In this document: one piece after another, positions 12,054 through 23,350 of the stretch
How the letters are laid out: every line of letters starts with the position of its first letter
How positions within the stretch are numbered: the first letter of the stretch is position 1
Source: Platerodrilus igneus
Taxonomy: Eukaryota; Arthropoda; Insecta; Coleoptera; Lycidae
DNA length: 64,000 nt
Direction of reading: 5' to 3'
Assembly (NCBI GenBank): GCA_036346225.1
Contig: JARFIW010000884.1
Location: 4,946,501 to 5,010,500 of the forward strand
The notes under the pieces: generated by a model
Told to the model about the DNA's origin: nothing
Databases searched by the model: none
The model's input: only the letters and a program-made list of their open reading frames with translations
Position numbers and translations under genes: made by a program

Positions 12054-12612
12054 ATAAAATTGATTACCTTTTGCATTAGTATGCGACGCCACAATAATAG
12101 TATATGTGTTAAACAAGAAGACGCAGCGCGCGTTACGAATAAGTGGAATCAGATAACAAGATAATAATGCTCTACAAATTTGAACGCTAATGAGAATTTC
12201 CAAGATATTAAGTAAGATAGGCGTTTATTATTTAGAATGAAATTGCGCTAATTCTACAACATTCTGAAAACATATAAAATCGGGTACATAAAAAAGCGTT
12301 TATTAAAAACGGGGATTCGTTCATTAGATTCATTCAGTCGATTCATTTGATTCTTAAATGCGATCGCGAAATGTTATTTTAAGTCGCGAGCTGTTGCTTT
12401 GCGAAGATAACATTTAAAATATACAGTTAGTATACCTTAATTTAATAATTATTACGTTGGTACAATAAATATGAAGTTATGTTTTAAATGCAAATGACAT
12501 TAAAAAATTGAATTTATTAATTACAATCAAGAGGGAAAATTCTTCAATATAATACTATTTTAAAGATGTTATTAAAAGGAAGATTTAACCAAAAATGTAC
12601 TAGCATCAAATC

Positions 12613-13227
12613 TGACATATCTTGGTTACCAATAATACCTCCTCATGCATTAAGGGACCATTGATGTCGATGATCATCAGTTCTTAACCAATGTGGATTT
12701 TCGGTTGCATAGTAATGCATATTATGCCTATTGACTGATTCGTTGCTTTTGAACGATGCCTCGTCAGTGAACAAAATGTTCGAAATGTAATAATTTTCGA
12801 CAAACACACCGCTCATTCTACTTGAAAATTGTATGCGGTTCTCAAAATCATCTCCATATAGTTCTTGATGAAGTTCGATGTGATAAGGGTGAAATGGATG
12901 TTTCAATATTATATAGTTTACGCTGATTTTTGAAATATCAGTTACTAGAGCGATTTCTCTGGTGCTCAGATTCCGATTTTCTTCTATTATCAGCAAAACT
13001 TCTAATTCGGATTCGTCGTCAATTCGTTTTGCTATTATTTCACACTTAGAATATGCAACGTTTCCAGTAGCTTCAAATCTGTCTTGCAGCTTTTCAAAGG
13101 TTACAGTTCGTGGCGTTCTCAAGTTTGAATATTTTTGATGATAGATTCAACTTGCCAATAAAGGGTTTCGATCAGCTTCTCTAATACAGTATATCATATT
13201 AATTAATTCTTGACGTGTGAAATTCAT
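12613..13227 (-). pseudogene. Truncated transposase of transposon 2
   Basis: Starts at an ATG at 13227 with MNFTRQELINM. It continues after a stop and a frameshift as TVTFEKLQDRFEATGNVAYS, a helix-turn-helix region (STREIALVTDISKISVNYI) and ILFTDEASFKSN with the first catalytic D. It then breaks off shortly after an in-frame TGA, in GGIIGNQ at about 12613. The second and third catalytic residues are absent, so the protein cannot be active. The break joins a piece of repeat-like sequence (GATATGTCAGATTTGATGCT) also present in both inverted repeats, which points to an internal deletion or template-switch repair. Confidence 0.8.
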
Positions 13228-13936
13228 TGTGACATCAACAAATTAAACGGAAAATTTTTAAGATAATTAATATTGACAAGATATGTCAGATTTGATGCTA
13301 GTAGCCTACTTAGTTTTCCCTAGTCCCAAAACTGCATAAAAAAAAAGGTTTCTCAATTTTTCAGAATTTTTTCTCATATAACCTATAAAACATTATATGT
13401 CAATAGAAAGCTCCACAAAAACGCTATTCAATGGCAAAATCCAATATGGCCGGTGCCATTTAAAAAAATTGACTTTTTATTATTTTGTTCATTTTGCGTT
13501 TTGCTTCACCTTGTACAATAAAAGGAAAAAACAAGCACATCGCGCTATCGATAATAATACAACAGGATATGGAAAATTATGTCGCAAAAGAATCAACTCT
13601 TCAAGTTCAATAAAAAAACTTCTGCAATTTTTCAAAGTTGACATGATTTTGACATAAAATGACTCATAAAAAGCAAACCGTCCATTGTAGACCTATAGTA
13701 CCTTTATATAATTTTGATAAGCATCAAAAGAGCTTTTAGAATATGGTATCAAATCTAGGGTATTTCATTTAAAAAAACATAACTTTGGGTTGGAAACCAT
13801 ATTGGCACACCCTGTATATAGGTGAAAATATTTTTAAATTGTACAGCTTAGCCGTGGCTATCGTTTAAAAAAAACCTGAAGTTAATATCTTGAACAACAT
13901 AAAAGTTATGGAACTTTCACGGAGGACGTGGACACC

Positions 13937-13939
<3 letters not shown>
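13154..13939 (-). repeat. Right long inverted repeat of transposon 2
   Basis: Reverse complement of 11277-12053 with scattered small differences. It ends CACCCTG at 13939, followed by TA. Confidence 0.9.

Positions 13940-13999
<60 letters not shown>
13940..13999. repeat. (TA)n microsatellite
   Basis: About 60 bp of TA between transposon 2 and the ribozyme-bearing palindrome. Confidence 0.95.
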
Positions 14000-14043
14000 A
14001 AAGACAAGTTATTTGCAGTCCGCAATAAGAAATTGTATAGAAA

Positions 14044-14333
14044 CAATATATAAAATAAGATGTATCTTTAAACATACTCTTATGAAAATAATAAGAGTTT
14101 ATTGACGTATACATATCGGGCTAATAGTTGTATAGGGTTGGAAACTAATTCGCTCTGAAGATGCTTAAGAAAGCTGAAACCGTCCGGTCAGTGGATGTTT
14201 CCTCCCTTTGTGAAGTAATAAAGCTATTGTTTTGTTAATGGCTATACAACTATTAGCCCAATTTGTATACGTCAATACGCTCATAGTATTTTCATAAGAG
14301 TTTGTTTACAGATACATCTTATTTTATATATTG

Positions 14334-14334
<1 letters not shown>
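14044..14334. repeat. Inverted repeat with ~92-bp arms flanking a hammerhead ribozyme
   Basis: The left arm (14044-14135) and right arm (14241-14334) are reverse complements over most of their length. Shared blocks include CAATATATAAAATAAGATG, ACTCTTATGAAAATA and GGGCTAATAGTTGTATA. The ~105-bp centre contains the ribozyme. Part of this unit recurs at 27300-27470 with the right arm preserved. A similar ribozyme-bearing repeat is known from the pseudo-LTRs of Penelope-like elements, which fits the Penelope fragments elsewhere in the window. Confidence 0.85.
14140..14202 (+). ncRNA. Type I hammerhead ribozyme
   Basis: All core elements are present and in order. Stem I outer strand GGAAAC (14140-14145) pairs with GTTTCC (14197-14202). 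Stem I inner strand CGCT (14151-14154) pairs with AGTG (14190-14193), with an internal loop between the two helices. The CUGANGA box is CTGAAGA (14155-14161). Stem II is GCTT/AAGC with loop AAGA. The GAAA box is at 14176-14179. Stem III is ACCG/CGGT with a 2-nt loop, and the GUC triplet ends at 14189, the predicted cleavage site. The one weakness is a T-T mismatch at the base of stem II, where the family has G-C. The short stem III is typical of retroelement hammerheads, which may act as dimers. Confidence 0.85.
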
Positions 14335-14355
<21 letters not shown>

Positions 14356-14365
<10 letters not shown>

Positions 14366-16254
14366 CCGTGAATCTGGTACAACCGCTCTGTATCTATGTA
14401 ATAATGTAATAGGAAATACGAATTTTTACCTTACCGTGCTCTTTTCCTCTCCTGACAAGCTCATTAAAAAATATGCTGTGGATTTTATAAAAATCAGATA
14501 AAACACAAAAATCTCAAGAAACATTTCTGAACAATTTTCTATACATTCAAATACATCTTTCTTTTATACACATTATCGCAATAATCCCTTACAAGCACAG
14601 ATATAAATAACGCTTATAAATACAATTTACAGCTTAAGTTTAGACAAAATTTACCTTATGACTTCTTACGTATTAAATTAATTTTCGCCTAATCTTGGTT
14701 AATAATTACATAACCCCAAACATCTCACATGTGAGTCACAAAATTTACGTCTTGTGGATAATTTAAATACACTTGTATTACCAAGTTTCTTTCGGCGTAG
14801 TTGATCAACAACGCTGTATAGAAATCTTGTAAGGGTCAAAACAGTTCGAGCTCTGACCTCAATATTGCTAAAAATAAACTATTCCCTGACAAATAATTTT
14901 TATAAAAATTATAAACTTATTCTAGCTTAATTTTTCTTAATAATTCTCGAATATTCCACAAAACAAATTTATGCCTGTAGCTTGTATCTTCAAATTCATC
15001 TTTGGGCTACCTGTCCTCGCTTATAAACATCTCTTTTCCATTGGAATTAATTGCATGGGAAACTCCCAGGTTCCATTTCAAATTTGAATTAATTTACCAT
15101 CCGTAGAAGTATAAATTTTAGAAAGTGCATTCAATAATAATATATTAAAGTAGCTTGTGCCCTTACACTAATAAATATTTATGATTAATTATGCTCCATA
15201 ACTTATCTTCCAATTTCTACGTCACAGAATGAATTACAGATCTTGAAATTACATATTCGATATCAAAGGAATGATTGACCCTTTTTAATTACTTCCGTCT
15301 TTATATACTAAAACAAACTCAATACGTCATCTTTGGACTTTCTTCTATTGTATTCTCAAAGCATTAGCACGGCATGATGTAATAATCCACCGTGATTTCG
15401 CGTTTAATGATCTGTGGGTATAAAGTTATTGCGGTCGTAAAAAGTGTTCCATTCTTTGTTAATGCATTAAAACTATCCGCAGTTATCTTTCTCTTAAGGC
15501 TTCTGTAATGTAATTAGAGCCCTTGAACGCCCTATCTTATATATTTTATAGCCTTTCAGTAGTAGCGCTTCTTTGAATTGACGTATATTTATACAAGATA
15601 ATTAATTTGATGATTTTATAGCTTTGACGTATATGATTTATGACTTTTCGAATTCTCTCGCAAGGAAAGCCGCTTTCTTTCATTAAATAAGTTAATAGAA
15701 TTTATTCTAGAAATGTTCTGAAATGTACTTCTTTGAAATAAAGCAACTCTTTATTAAAAATTCATAAAAATGGTATTTTAACGAGAATGCATTAATTGGC
15801 GCAATTGTTTTGAATAAACAATGTTTATCCTAAAGTACGGATTTTAGTATTTTTAAAGTGAATGAGATTCATTTTTTTTTAGTCTGGATAAACAATGACA
15901 CTTATTTTATGGTACATGAAGCGTGTTTTAAGGAATATTTATTCGCGTATTTTGAATTGACACTATCAATAAATGCTAATTTTAAAATTGGGTTTCGTTC
16001 TTATGATTTATAAAAGCAATAAGACTTGCTTTAGAGGTATTTTTCTAGAAAATCATTATTTACACACGGATTAAAGTTTCACTTCGTTCTTAAATGGTAT
16101 TACAACACTATATGTGCTTAAAGTGTATTTATTTTGCACGGGAATACAGGGTAAAGATTAAATATTGAGAGAATTTTACTTTTCTCTGTTTTAGGTAGTT
16201 TTCTGACAGAATTGTGATGCTCAATAACCTTTCTTGACTTCATTATCAAATCAA

Positions 16255-16258
<4 letters not shown>
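14356..16258 (-). mobile_element. ~1.9-kb non-coding element A, bounded by (TA)n (LTR-like)
   Basis: Similar along most of its length, in opposite orientation, to 28427-30397. Shared blocks include AGCTCTGACCTCAA, ATTCTAGCTTAAT and TACCTGTC..GCTTATAAA. It sits between TA tracts at 14336-14355 and 16259-16287. The end at 14356 reads TTGCCGTGAATCTGGTACA and matches the minus-strand end of element B. TG...CA-type termini and size suggest a solo LTR or a non-autonomous LTR element (inference). A minus-strand TATATAAAG near 15305 could be its promoter. No coding frame. Confidence 0.6.
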
Positions 16259-16286
<28 letters not shown>

Positions 16287-16312
16287 CATACATATTTTAT
16301 ACATCTATATAT

Positions 16313-18071
16313 ATTGCTATAATCCTTACGGGATTATTCCTGGAACTGTTATGCCCCGACGTTGGGCCGTCATTTAAATTTATGCTATGAATAAACAGGA
16401 ATTCATCGTGACCGACCTTGTGTCGACCAATAACAAAACTTGATGTGATAACGTCTTGCTCTGTATCAATGGCGTATTCAACTTGTAACTCCTCCTCTCT
16501 TTTTAAATTATCCAATTACACTACCATAAATTTTATCATTCGACCTCGACTGGCTTTTATTTTGAATTATAAAATGAAGTTAGTTAATTCTATATAATAT
16601 AACAAAATATTATGTACAGGTTTTGAAAATTATTAAAATACACTTTTTAATCAATAAATATTGTACATCGTATTTATCTCAAAAATCATACGCTTTTCAA
16701 TCAATCTAAAGTCACCAAAAAACCTATTGTTTTTTTATAAAAAGAAGCCTGGCACGTTCAAAACCCCTTTATCATATTACGTACTTTCTATGTATGCAAG
16801 TTGGTTGTTGACTCCGTCACACTAATTAAGCAAATTCAATATTCAATATTTAAATTCAAATAGAAAAAAAATGTCTTAAAACTAACAATCTAACCTGGTC
16901 TGTTTTCTTCGTTATTTCCATCTCGCAACCAAAATTATCGACGCATCCATTATCAACTAGAATTTTCCATGCATTATACCATCCATTTGAATCAAAATTA
17001 TACTCCACCAATTCAGAATTATTATATACCCATTTAAAATATTATCTATCCACACGCAGCCTCAGAATATCATTTGAATTATTATTATCATCAAACTTAG
17101 AATCATTATCGTCCGTTTCCAACTTAGAATATCATCGTCAGACTTAGATTGTTCTCACCCAAACTTAGAGCCCTTTAATCGGCAATAGTAATTTTCATGT
17201 TCGTTGCACTATCTGTCACTTAAACAATTTTCACTTTTAAATATTATTCTTACGCGTTACTCTTTGGTTCAAATTGACGCACCTTGGTCTTTGTTGAGTT
17301 GAGAACTGAGCTCGTTATCATTGTCGCTATTAATATATGATTGATATCCCACTTCGTCTGTGGGCATGGCTTACTAGCCCGTCGCTAATCTTAACCAATC
17401 AAGTCTTTCCATTTGCTACACTTAAAGTAGTTTTCTGATGTAACACTCTCGTCCTTTCAAATAATTGTTGTTTGCTTGCAGCTGCTTCGTTATCAGCCCA
17501 TGCGGTGTTTTGAGAAAATAATCGCTTTTCCATATTATACACAAATATCTGATGCAATTCGACTGTTAATTTTCATATATGCTTATCTATTTACGCATTT
17601 TTAAATACCTTTACTTTTCAAAAATTGTTGATTGTTTGTACGCACTAACACTTTGCTTCTTTAAGCTCTATTTCTTATCTCCGTATTATCATAACTGATT
17701 GGAATTCTTTTGAATGCGTGTTTAATGACATTTATTGTTTACTTATAAATACGCGTGCTTCTACTGAAAAATATCGTTATTTGCATTACCTAAATTTACT
17801 AAAATTCTATATACCGGGTGTTAAATGTTTGTTATCTTCTTAATGCATGTATTACTTGTTTTTATACTAACTATGCGTCTTATTGTGTCTATTTGCGTCG
17901 CTTAAAACTACTTATACTCTATATACAGAATGTTGACTGCTTACTATTTACAAACTATCCTAATTACTCAATTTTTCCTAAATAAATGCAGTTTTCTGCT
18001 TCCTATTGTAATTTCTGTTTCCTGCACGATCTTTGCTATAAAATACAACCTTAAACCACCCCGTATCACAG

Positions 18072-18072
<1 letters not shown>
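16313..18072 (-). mobile_element. ~1.76-kb non-coding element D, bounded by (TA)n
   Basis: Flanked by TA tracts on both sides (16259-16287 plus an AT-rich spacer, and 18073-18112). The left end reads TTGCTATAATCC and the right end CGTATCACAGC, echoing the TTGYYGTG.../...CACAGCA ends of elements A, B and C. About 40 bp from the left end lies GCCCCGACGTTGGGCCGTCA, which recurs near one end of element C. No frame looks coding; a 72-codon frame at 16297-16515 spans this motif but has no recognisable domain. Confidence 0.5.

Positions 18073-18112
<40 letters not shown>
18073..18112. repeat. (TA)n microsatellite
   Basis: About 40 bp of TA at the right border of element D. Confidence 0.95.
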
Positions 18113-18116
<4 letters not shown>

Positions 18117-18260
18117 TGTATTATGTAATTAGTTACACAAGGTAAGCTGATAAATACTAACGTATTTTAGTTAATAAGATGAAATAATAACTTAGACTTT
18201 TATGAAAAGCCAAAATGATCATTTCAAATTGAGCTAGTAATTGAAAGATAGAAAATATAA

Positions 18261-18335
18261 GGTCCGGCACAGGATTTGAACCTGTATCTTAAGTTTTCGT
18301 AGACCATGTGTTTTCCAATTATGCCACCGAAACGG
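18261..18335 (-). other. tRNA-like module, left arm of the hairpin
   Basis: Minus strand: an A-box-like TGGCATAATTGG, a B box GGTTCAAATCC and a perfect T-arm (ACAGG/CCTGT around TTCAAAT). The acceptor strands GTTTCGG and CCGGACC pair at six of seven positions. The D and anticodon arms do not fold cleanly, so I call it tRNA-derived and do not call it a tRNA gene. Confidence 0.55.
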
Positions 18336-18411
18336 GTAACAACAATTGGAAAATTAACAAACTTAAATCATGCACACAACCATATATCAACCTAATTTTC
18401 AATTGTCATCA

Positions 18412-18485
18412 CCGTTTCGGGTAATTGGAAAACGCATGAGCTGTAAAAGTCTAAGATACAGGTGGTTCAAATCCTGTCCGGGACC
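18412..18485 (+). other. tRNA-like module, right arm of the hairpin
   Basis: Inverted counterpart of the left module. It carries a 3-bp insertion (TGG) in the T-loop region (ACAGGTGGTTCAAATCCTGT) and CCGTTTCGGGTAATTGG at the 5' side, so it is more damaged than the left one. Confidence 0.5.
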
Positions 18486-18560
18486 TTATATTTTCCATCT
18501 TTCAATTACTAGCTCCATTTGAAATGATCATTTGGGGTTTGCATAAAAATCTAAGTTATT

Positions 18561-20990
18561 ATCTCATCTCATCATATGGTGAGCATCTGATTTCATAAAT
18601 GCGAGAAAATTAAAAAATTCGAGAAAGCTAAGTTATTTTGATATCCATTTATATAGAAAATATTTGTGAAATGCCCAGTATAAAATATATCAATGACGTT
18701 TGTCATATAAAAACCATGATTATTAAAGAAACGTGATAACAAATGAATCGTGTTTCAAATAAAAATAAAGGTATTTATTGCGTTGAACCCAAACAAGCAT
18801 TTATTAAAAGAGTTTCATACACATTTTATATAAAAGCATTGTGTTTAGAGAAGTACTCAATTATATATACACTCTTATGAGTAAGTGCTACTAGAAAATT
18901 TCAGTTATAAACGCGAAAATTTTGAAAGCCTACGTAAGTAGGGGCTGGTTATTATAAACCCAATCAGTGTTGAAAGAAGGGCAGATTTGATGGAAGCTTC
19001 GACGTAGGCGTATTATCGGTTAGACGATACGTTCCTATTTTAAAGTGCTACCTAAAATGGACAGTATTTAGTAGTGAAAATTATTTAAATACATTATGGA
19101 AAATAGACGATTTGTAACAAAGTAAAACCATTGTAAAAGATAATTCACCTAAAGATTTACAGATATAAGAATTTAATAGAAAATAGATAATTGAACATAA
19201 TTAAAACAACCGCAAGACAATGTTTTCTTAATTGGCATATATGATTTCGAATTATTTGTTATGTGCGGAATGGATCAACTGGCATGCAAATGTTTACTTA
19301 TTTAAAACGATTTAAACAATTTTGTAACATGGATTAGTAATTACTTCTGGAGAAAGTCAAAGCTGGTAAATTGAAAGAAAATCTGTAATGACAAATGTTA
19401 AAGCAATTTGTTTAGACCTTTAAGTGTTTCTAAAGACACTTGATTAGTTTAATTTAAAAGCAAAAATAGTGTATAAAAGTCAATTTAATTTAATTTTAGG
19501 GTTTGACAAACCTAAGATTCAGGTTTTCGCCATTATACATAGTAAAATTGAACCTAGGTGAATTGATTTACGTTGAATACCGTTTTAAAAGGAAGGATAA
19601 TAAATTACATGAGTTGTAGAGGTAATTGTTGTACATACTAAAAAAGCTATAATTATGGAGTTGTTAATGAATGATAATCAAGTGTTGAGGATAGAAAATA
19701 AAATTAGAGAACATAAAAGTAATCGTTGTACATATTAAGGATCATATAATTGTGGAGTTTTTTATGAATGGTAATCACCTTAAGATTTGTTTAGAGTAAG
19801 TAAATGATCATCCTAATTTTAAAAAGATTGTGTACTCTATATGTAGTATATATGGTATGTGTTGAAAAGAAGATATCTTTCATTAATTTTGTAGTTGAGA
19901 GATTGTTTTTAATCGAATGTTGTTGTGGATGCATTATTTTGTATTTGCAAGATTGTTTAAAAGGCGACTGTTTCGTATTATTGTGAATCTGACGTATGAC
20001 TGCATTGGCCTAATTAATTAGAGACCTAACAAAATAATTTGACAACGGGAAATTAGAAACGTTCATCATAGCATCTTTTATATGTGTTAGTAATCATTTT
20101 ATTGATAAAAAAACAGCTTATCTTATTGTATTTATGAAGCATAAGACGAATCCCTTATTAATTATGCAATTAAATTTCGTGTATTGCATTTATTGCAGAC
20201 GAAAAGATCGAGAAACAAATATAAACTTAAAATCCCGATTTTTTAATTCAAATTCATTTCAGTTGTCTGTACAAATAATTACTCTTGAGGGATACCTTGA
20301 CTAAATAATTACTCTATACTTAGTCAAAGCCAATTTCTTTTTAAGATATGCGTAAGTCATAGATAAATTCCGTGTGTAGATTTATCATTTAAATTCCTTT
20401 TAAGAGTTTTAAATAAAACGAGTTAATTCTAGAATTTTCGGTTATTTAATAAGAGAATACGTCATTTTATTAAAAATATTTTAAAAGCCAATTATTTTCA
20501 ATCAATGAACAAACGCTCCGATACAAAGAACGCGCTATCAGAAAAGCCATAAAATATAACCGAGATAAGATAACGTGATTTAGTAACCATACGTATTACA
20601 GAGAGAAGGAGACAGCGAACATTGACTTCGTTTATTAGCAAAGGATAGGAAACGTTTACGATAGACATAAATTATAATAAAGCCATAACTTTACAATTAA
20701 TTATCTCATTAAACGCGACATCCTCATAAATATTACATCATTCAGGATGACTATTGCTTCGAAATGAATCTGGAATCGAATGAAAAAATAACGTAGTTAA
20801 AATTTTAGTACATAAACGAAAGTACTTAGAATTTGCGATTCACTCGTTATTATGACATCGAACATGAAAGTTTTGACTAAAGATTAATTCTGTAATACAT
20901 CAAACGTGTAAGTTCGAGTAATTTATTCATTTTGCGACATGCAATAAGTAACATAGAACTTTGCATAATTATTAAGCACAATTATTTTGT
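18561..20990. other. No recognisable feature
   Basis: Long AT-rich interval. A short direct repetition occurs near 19620 and 19720 (GTAATNGTTGTACATA with AATTGTGGAGTT-like text), but no frame, repeat family or RNA structure stands out. Confidence 0.5.
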
Positions 20991-20994
20991 AGAT

Positions 20995-21130
20995 TAGATT
21001 ATTGGACGCGGATAGTGAAAGATGTAGGCTGTGAGAGTTTCAAAAAAATGTATAGATTAGCTCAGAGTAGAAAACAATGGAGGTACGCATACAACCAGTT
21101 CCAGGACAGAAAACCTAATGCTGAAAAGAT
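20995..21130 (+). pseudogene. LINE ORF2 tail fragment
   Basis: Reads DVGCESFKKMYRLAQSRKQWRYAYNQFQDR in one frame, the C-terminal end of the RT-encoding ORF of an RTE/related LINE. The same tail ends the relic at 21320-23350 and, more distantly, the RTE element at 38090-38130 (GLFRLAQNRKEFRAA). Only the last ~40 codons remain. Confidence 0.65.
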
Positions 21131-21319
21131 TGATTGTATTTAAACGCGATGATTATCGTATACAACTACAGGTGCTGGCTTTGAAAAATTCTCAACAAAT
21201 GTTATTGTGCAAAAGGAGCAATTGGTAAACTATTTATTTGGTAAATTTCTAATTGGTGTGGTATATAGGTATATAGGTATATAGACAGTCTTTAGGTTAC
21301 TTATACTCCTTCGCTTACA

Positions 21320-23350
21320 ATTCGATATTGGTGTAATAGGGTATCTTTCTAGAAAACAGTAAAAAGAAGGAGATAGCATGTATATAGGGTTTGTAAACCT
21401 GGAAAAAGAATTCGGCAATGTAAAATGGAAATACTATAAAGATTGGAGGGAGATTTAGGAATAGACAGATAGTACATAGCTTATATAGAGAAACAGCGGT
21501 CATAAAATTAGAGCAAGAACATAGAGAAGTAAATATTAAGAAAAGTGTGAGGCAGGGATGTGCGCTACTCTGATTAGTTCTTAACCTGTATACCAAAGAA
21601 ACAATGAATATTGTCAAATGCAGGAAAACATTTAGAATTATTATACAGATATAAACGAGTGATATGCTTAGATTTGTAGATGATGTAGCGGTATCATCCT
21701 CTAGCAAGGAAGAATTAGAAGGTAGCTCTCTAGGAAATGGAATATTAACAGTGAGATAGGGTATGAAAATTAACAAAAATAAAACTAAGGGGAAAAACTG
21801 TCAAAAACAAGTATACAAAATAGAAAACGAGAATTTACAAGAGGTGAAGGATTTCTGCTATCTAGGGAGCTCAGTATCGTAAGCAGGAAAAAAAACCTAA
21901 GATATAATAAAATATTAACACAAATATTAGCATTTGACAAGAAAGAGTAGCTGCCGAAAACAACAAACATAGAAACAATGAAAAAATTGCTAAAAATATG
22001 TACAGCATGGCATTAGTTTTATCATTAATTTAAATGGGGTGTACAGACCGATAAGACAAACAAAAATTGTTAATAAACCTGGTGTCTAAAGCAAACATTG
22101 CTGCAAATGCACACACAAGAAAAGTATCAAAATTGTTTTAAAACCACTGTAATGTTAACTAGGTCACAAATAAAATATACAATTACATCATGCATTAAAG
22201 TCGACCAATTAAGTTGTGACCTCAGCAAATTTAAATTAGTGAAATAGAGTGCATTTTTGCTGCTAAACGAAATAACTTAGCTGATACTGAAATAGGTTTA
22301 ATTTTTTTTCTAAAATCCCATGTTTAGATAATAATTTCAACAAAAAATAATATTCTATAATGCTTATGTGGTCGACTGTATTGGGTTCCTGACAAGTATC
22401 TTTGCGTTTGTTACAATTCAGCGTTTATGCAGAACACGATATCCTACTTTAAGTTGAATGTACTTTTTCATTACATAGCTCGTAATCGGGGTTAGATGTT
22501 GTGTGGTTCACCTGTTTGATTTTGTGGTGTTCCATTACGTGCTTAAGTAGTGCGCTTAAATGCAGTGTTGGAACTTAATTTTAACTGGATCTAGGTAATT
22601 GGAGTTTTTTGTCGCGAAGTACCTTAATGAATTCTTTCTTTAACATACCAAAACCCGAGAATTATACCAACAATGAACGTACAGATACGGTGGAAATTTC
22701 GAACACTTGTTGTAAAATCATTTCGTATGCGTGTTGTGGTTCAGGATAGCACTTGTACACGTAAATTATTTCTTAAAAAACATACGACAAAACAGCTGTC
22801 TTAAAACTTTTGCCTAAATTGACCTTGGTCGGGCATTTAAAAACGGTCCAAGTAAAATTCCTCATAGGTATTTTGTTTTGCTAATGAATCTCTATCACCT
22901 TTTAAATTTAATGACATAAAACTAGTACCGCCCTGTATGTGGAGCACAGCACTGTACGGTTGTGAAACCTGGATAGTAGGAGAAGGAAAAGGACGGGAGT
23001 TTTTGAAATGCGGTGCTACAAACGTATGTTGAAGATATATATCATGGACAGTCAAAGCTAAAAACAAAGAGGTATTAGAAATTGTATGGAGGAGAAAGAT
23101 ATATGTAGATAACAGTAAAAATTAAGAGAGATAGAATGATCGGACACGTTCTGAGACATGAGGGAATAGTGCGGGATATATTAGTACAGAAAAAGACAAA
23201 AGAGAGGTAGAGGTAGAACTAGATTAGGCTATTACATACAAATTTCGAAAAATGTATGCTGTGTGAGTTTTAGAGAAATGCAAGTTAGCTCAGACTAGAA
23301 AACGATTGAGGTACGCGTTCAACCAGTTCCAGGACTGAAGACCTAATGAT
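21320..23350 (+). pseudogene. Decayed LINE reverse transcriptase, interrupted by ~900 bp
   Basis: RT motifs appear in several frames: MYIGFVNLEKEFGNVKW (palm motif A region), VRQGCALL (motif B), MLRFVDDVAVSSSSKEELE (catalytic FADD, here FVDD) and MKINKNKTK. The C-terminal part resumes at about 22935 with TALYGCETW and continues to RDRMIGHVLRHEG and a QFQD-like tail. Between ~22010 and ~22934 lies unrelated sequence, presumably an insertion, because similar text (ATGTACAGCATGGCA and GGAGCACAGCACTGTACGG) occurs on both sides. Multiple stops; clearly dead. Confidence 0.7.

Larger units (their letters stand above)
11277..13939 (-). mobile_element. Mariner-like transposon 2 with ~780-bp inverted repeats and nested ends
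   Basis: Two long inverted copies, 11277-12053 and 13154-13939, frame an ~1.1-kb centre that holds a truncated transposase. The outer tips read CAGGGTGTCCACGT. A second set of tips, CAGGGTGTGCCAATATGG, lies inside at 11401 and 13814 and is again flanked by TA. The arrangement looks like one element (11401-13814) sitting in the centre of a palindromic element (11277-11400 with 13815-13939). Confidence 0.85.
18186..18560. repeat. ~170-bp-arm hairpin carrying two opposed tRNA-like modules
   Basis: Arms 18186-18358 and 18395-18560 are near-perfect inverted copies separated by ~36 bp. Each arm contains one tRNA-like segment (listed separately). The structure could be a head-to-head pair of tRNA-derived SINEs or a foldback produced by replication. 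Neither arm has an obvious poly-A tail. Confidence 0.85.

Noticed and set aside
18261..18485. Functional tRNA genes
   Set aside because: B boxes and T-arms are good, but D and anticodon arms do not fold and the two modules are mirror copies in a repeat.
21315..21776. A 153-codon minus-strand frame that looks like a multi-pass membrane protein
   Set aside because: It is antisense to the LINE reverse transcriptase relic, whose motifs (RQGCAL, FVDD) are on the plus strand; the hydrophobicity comes from antisense A-rich coding sequence.
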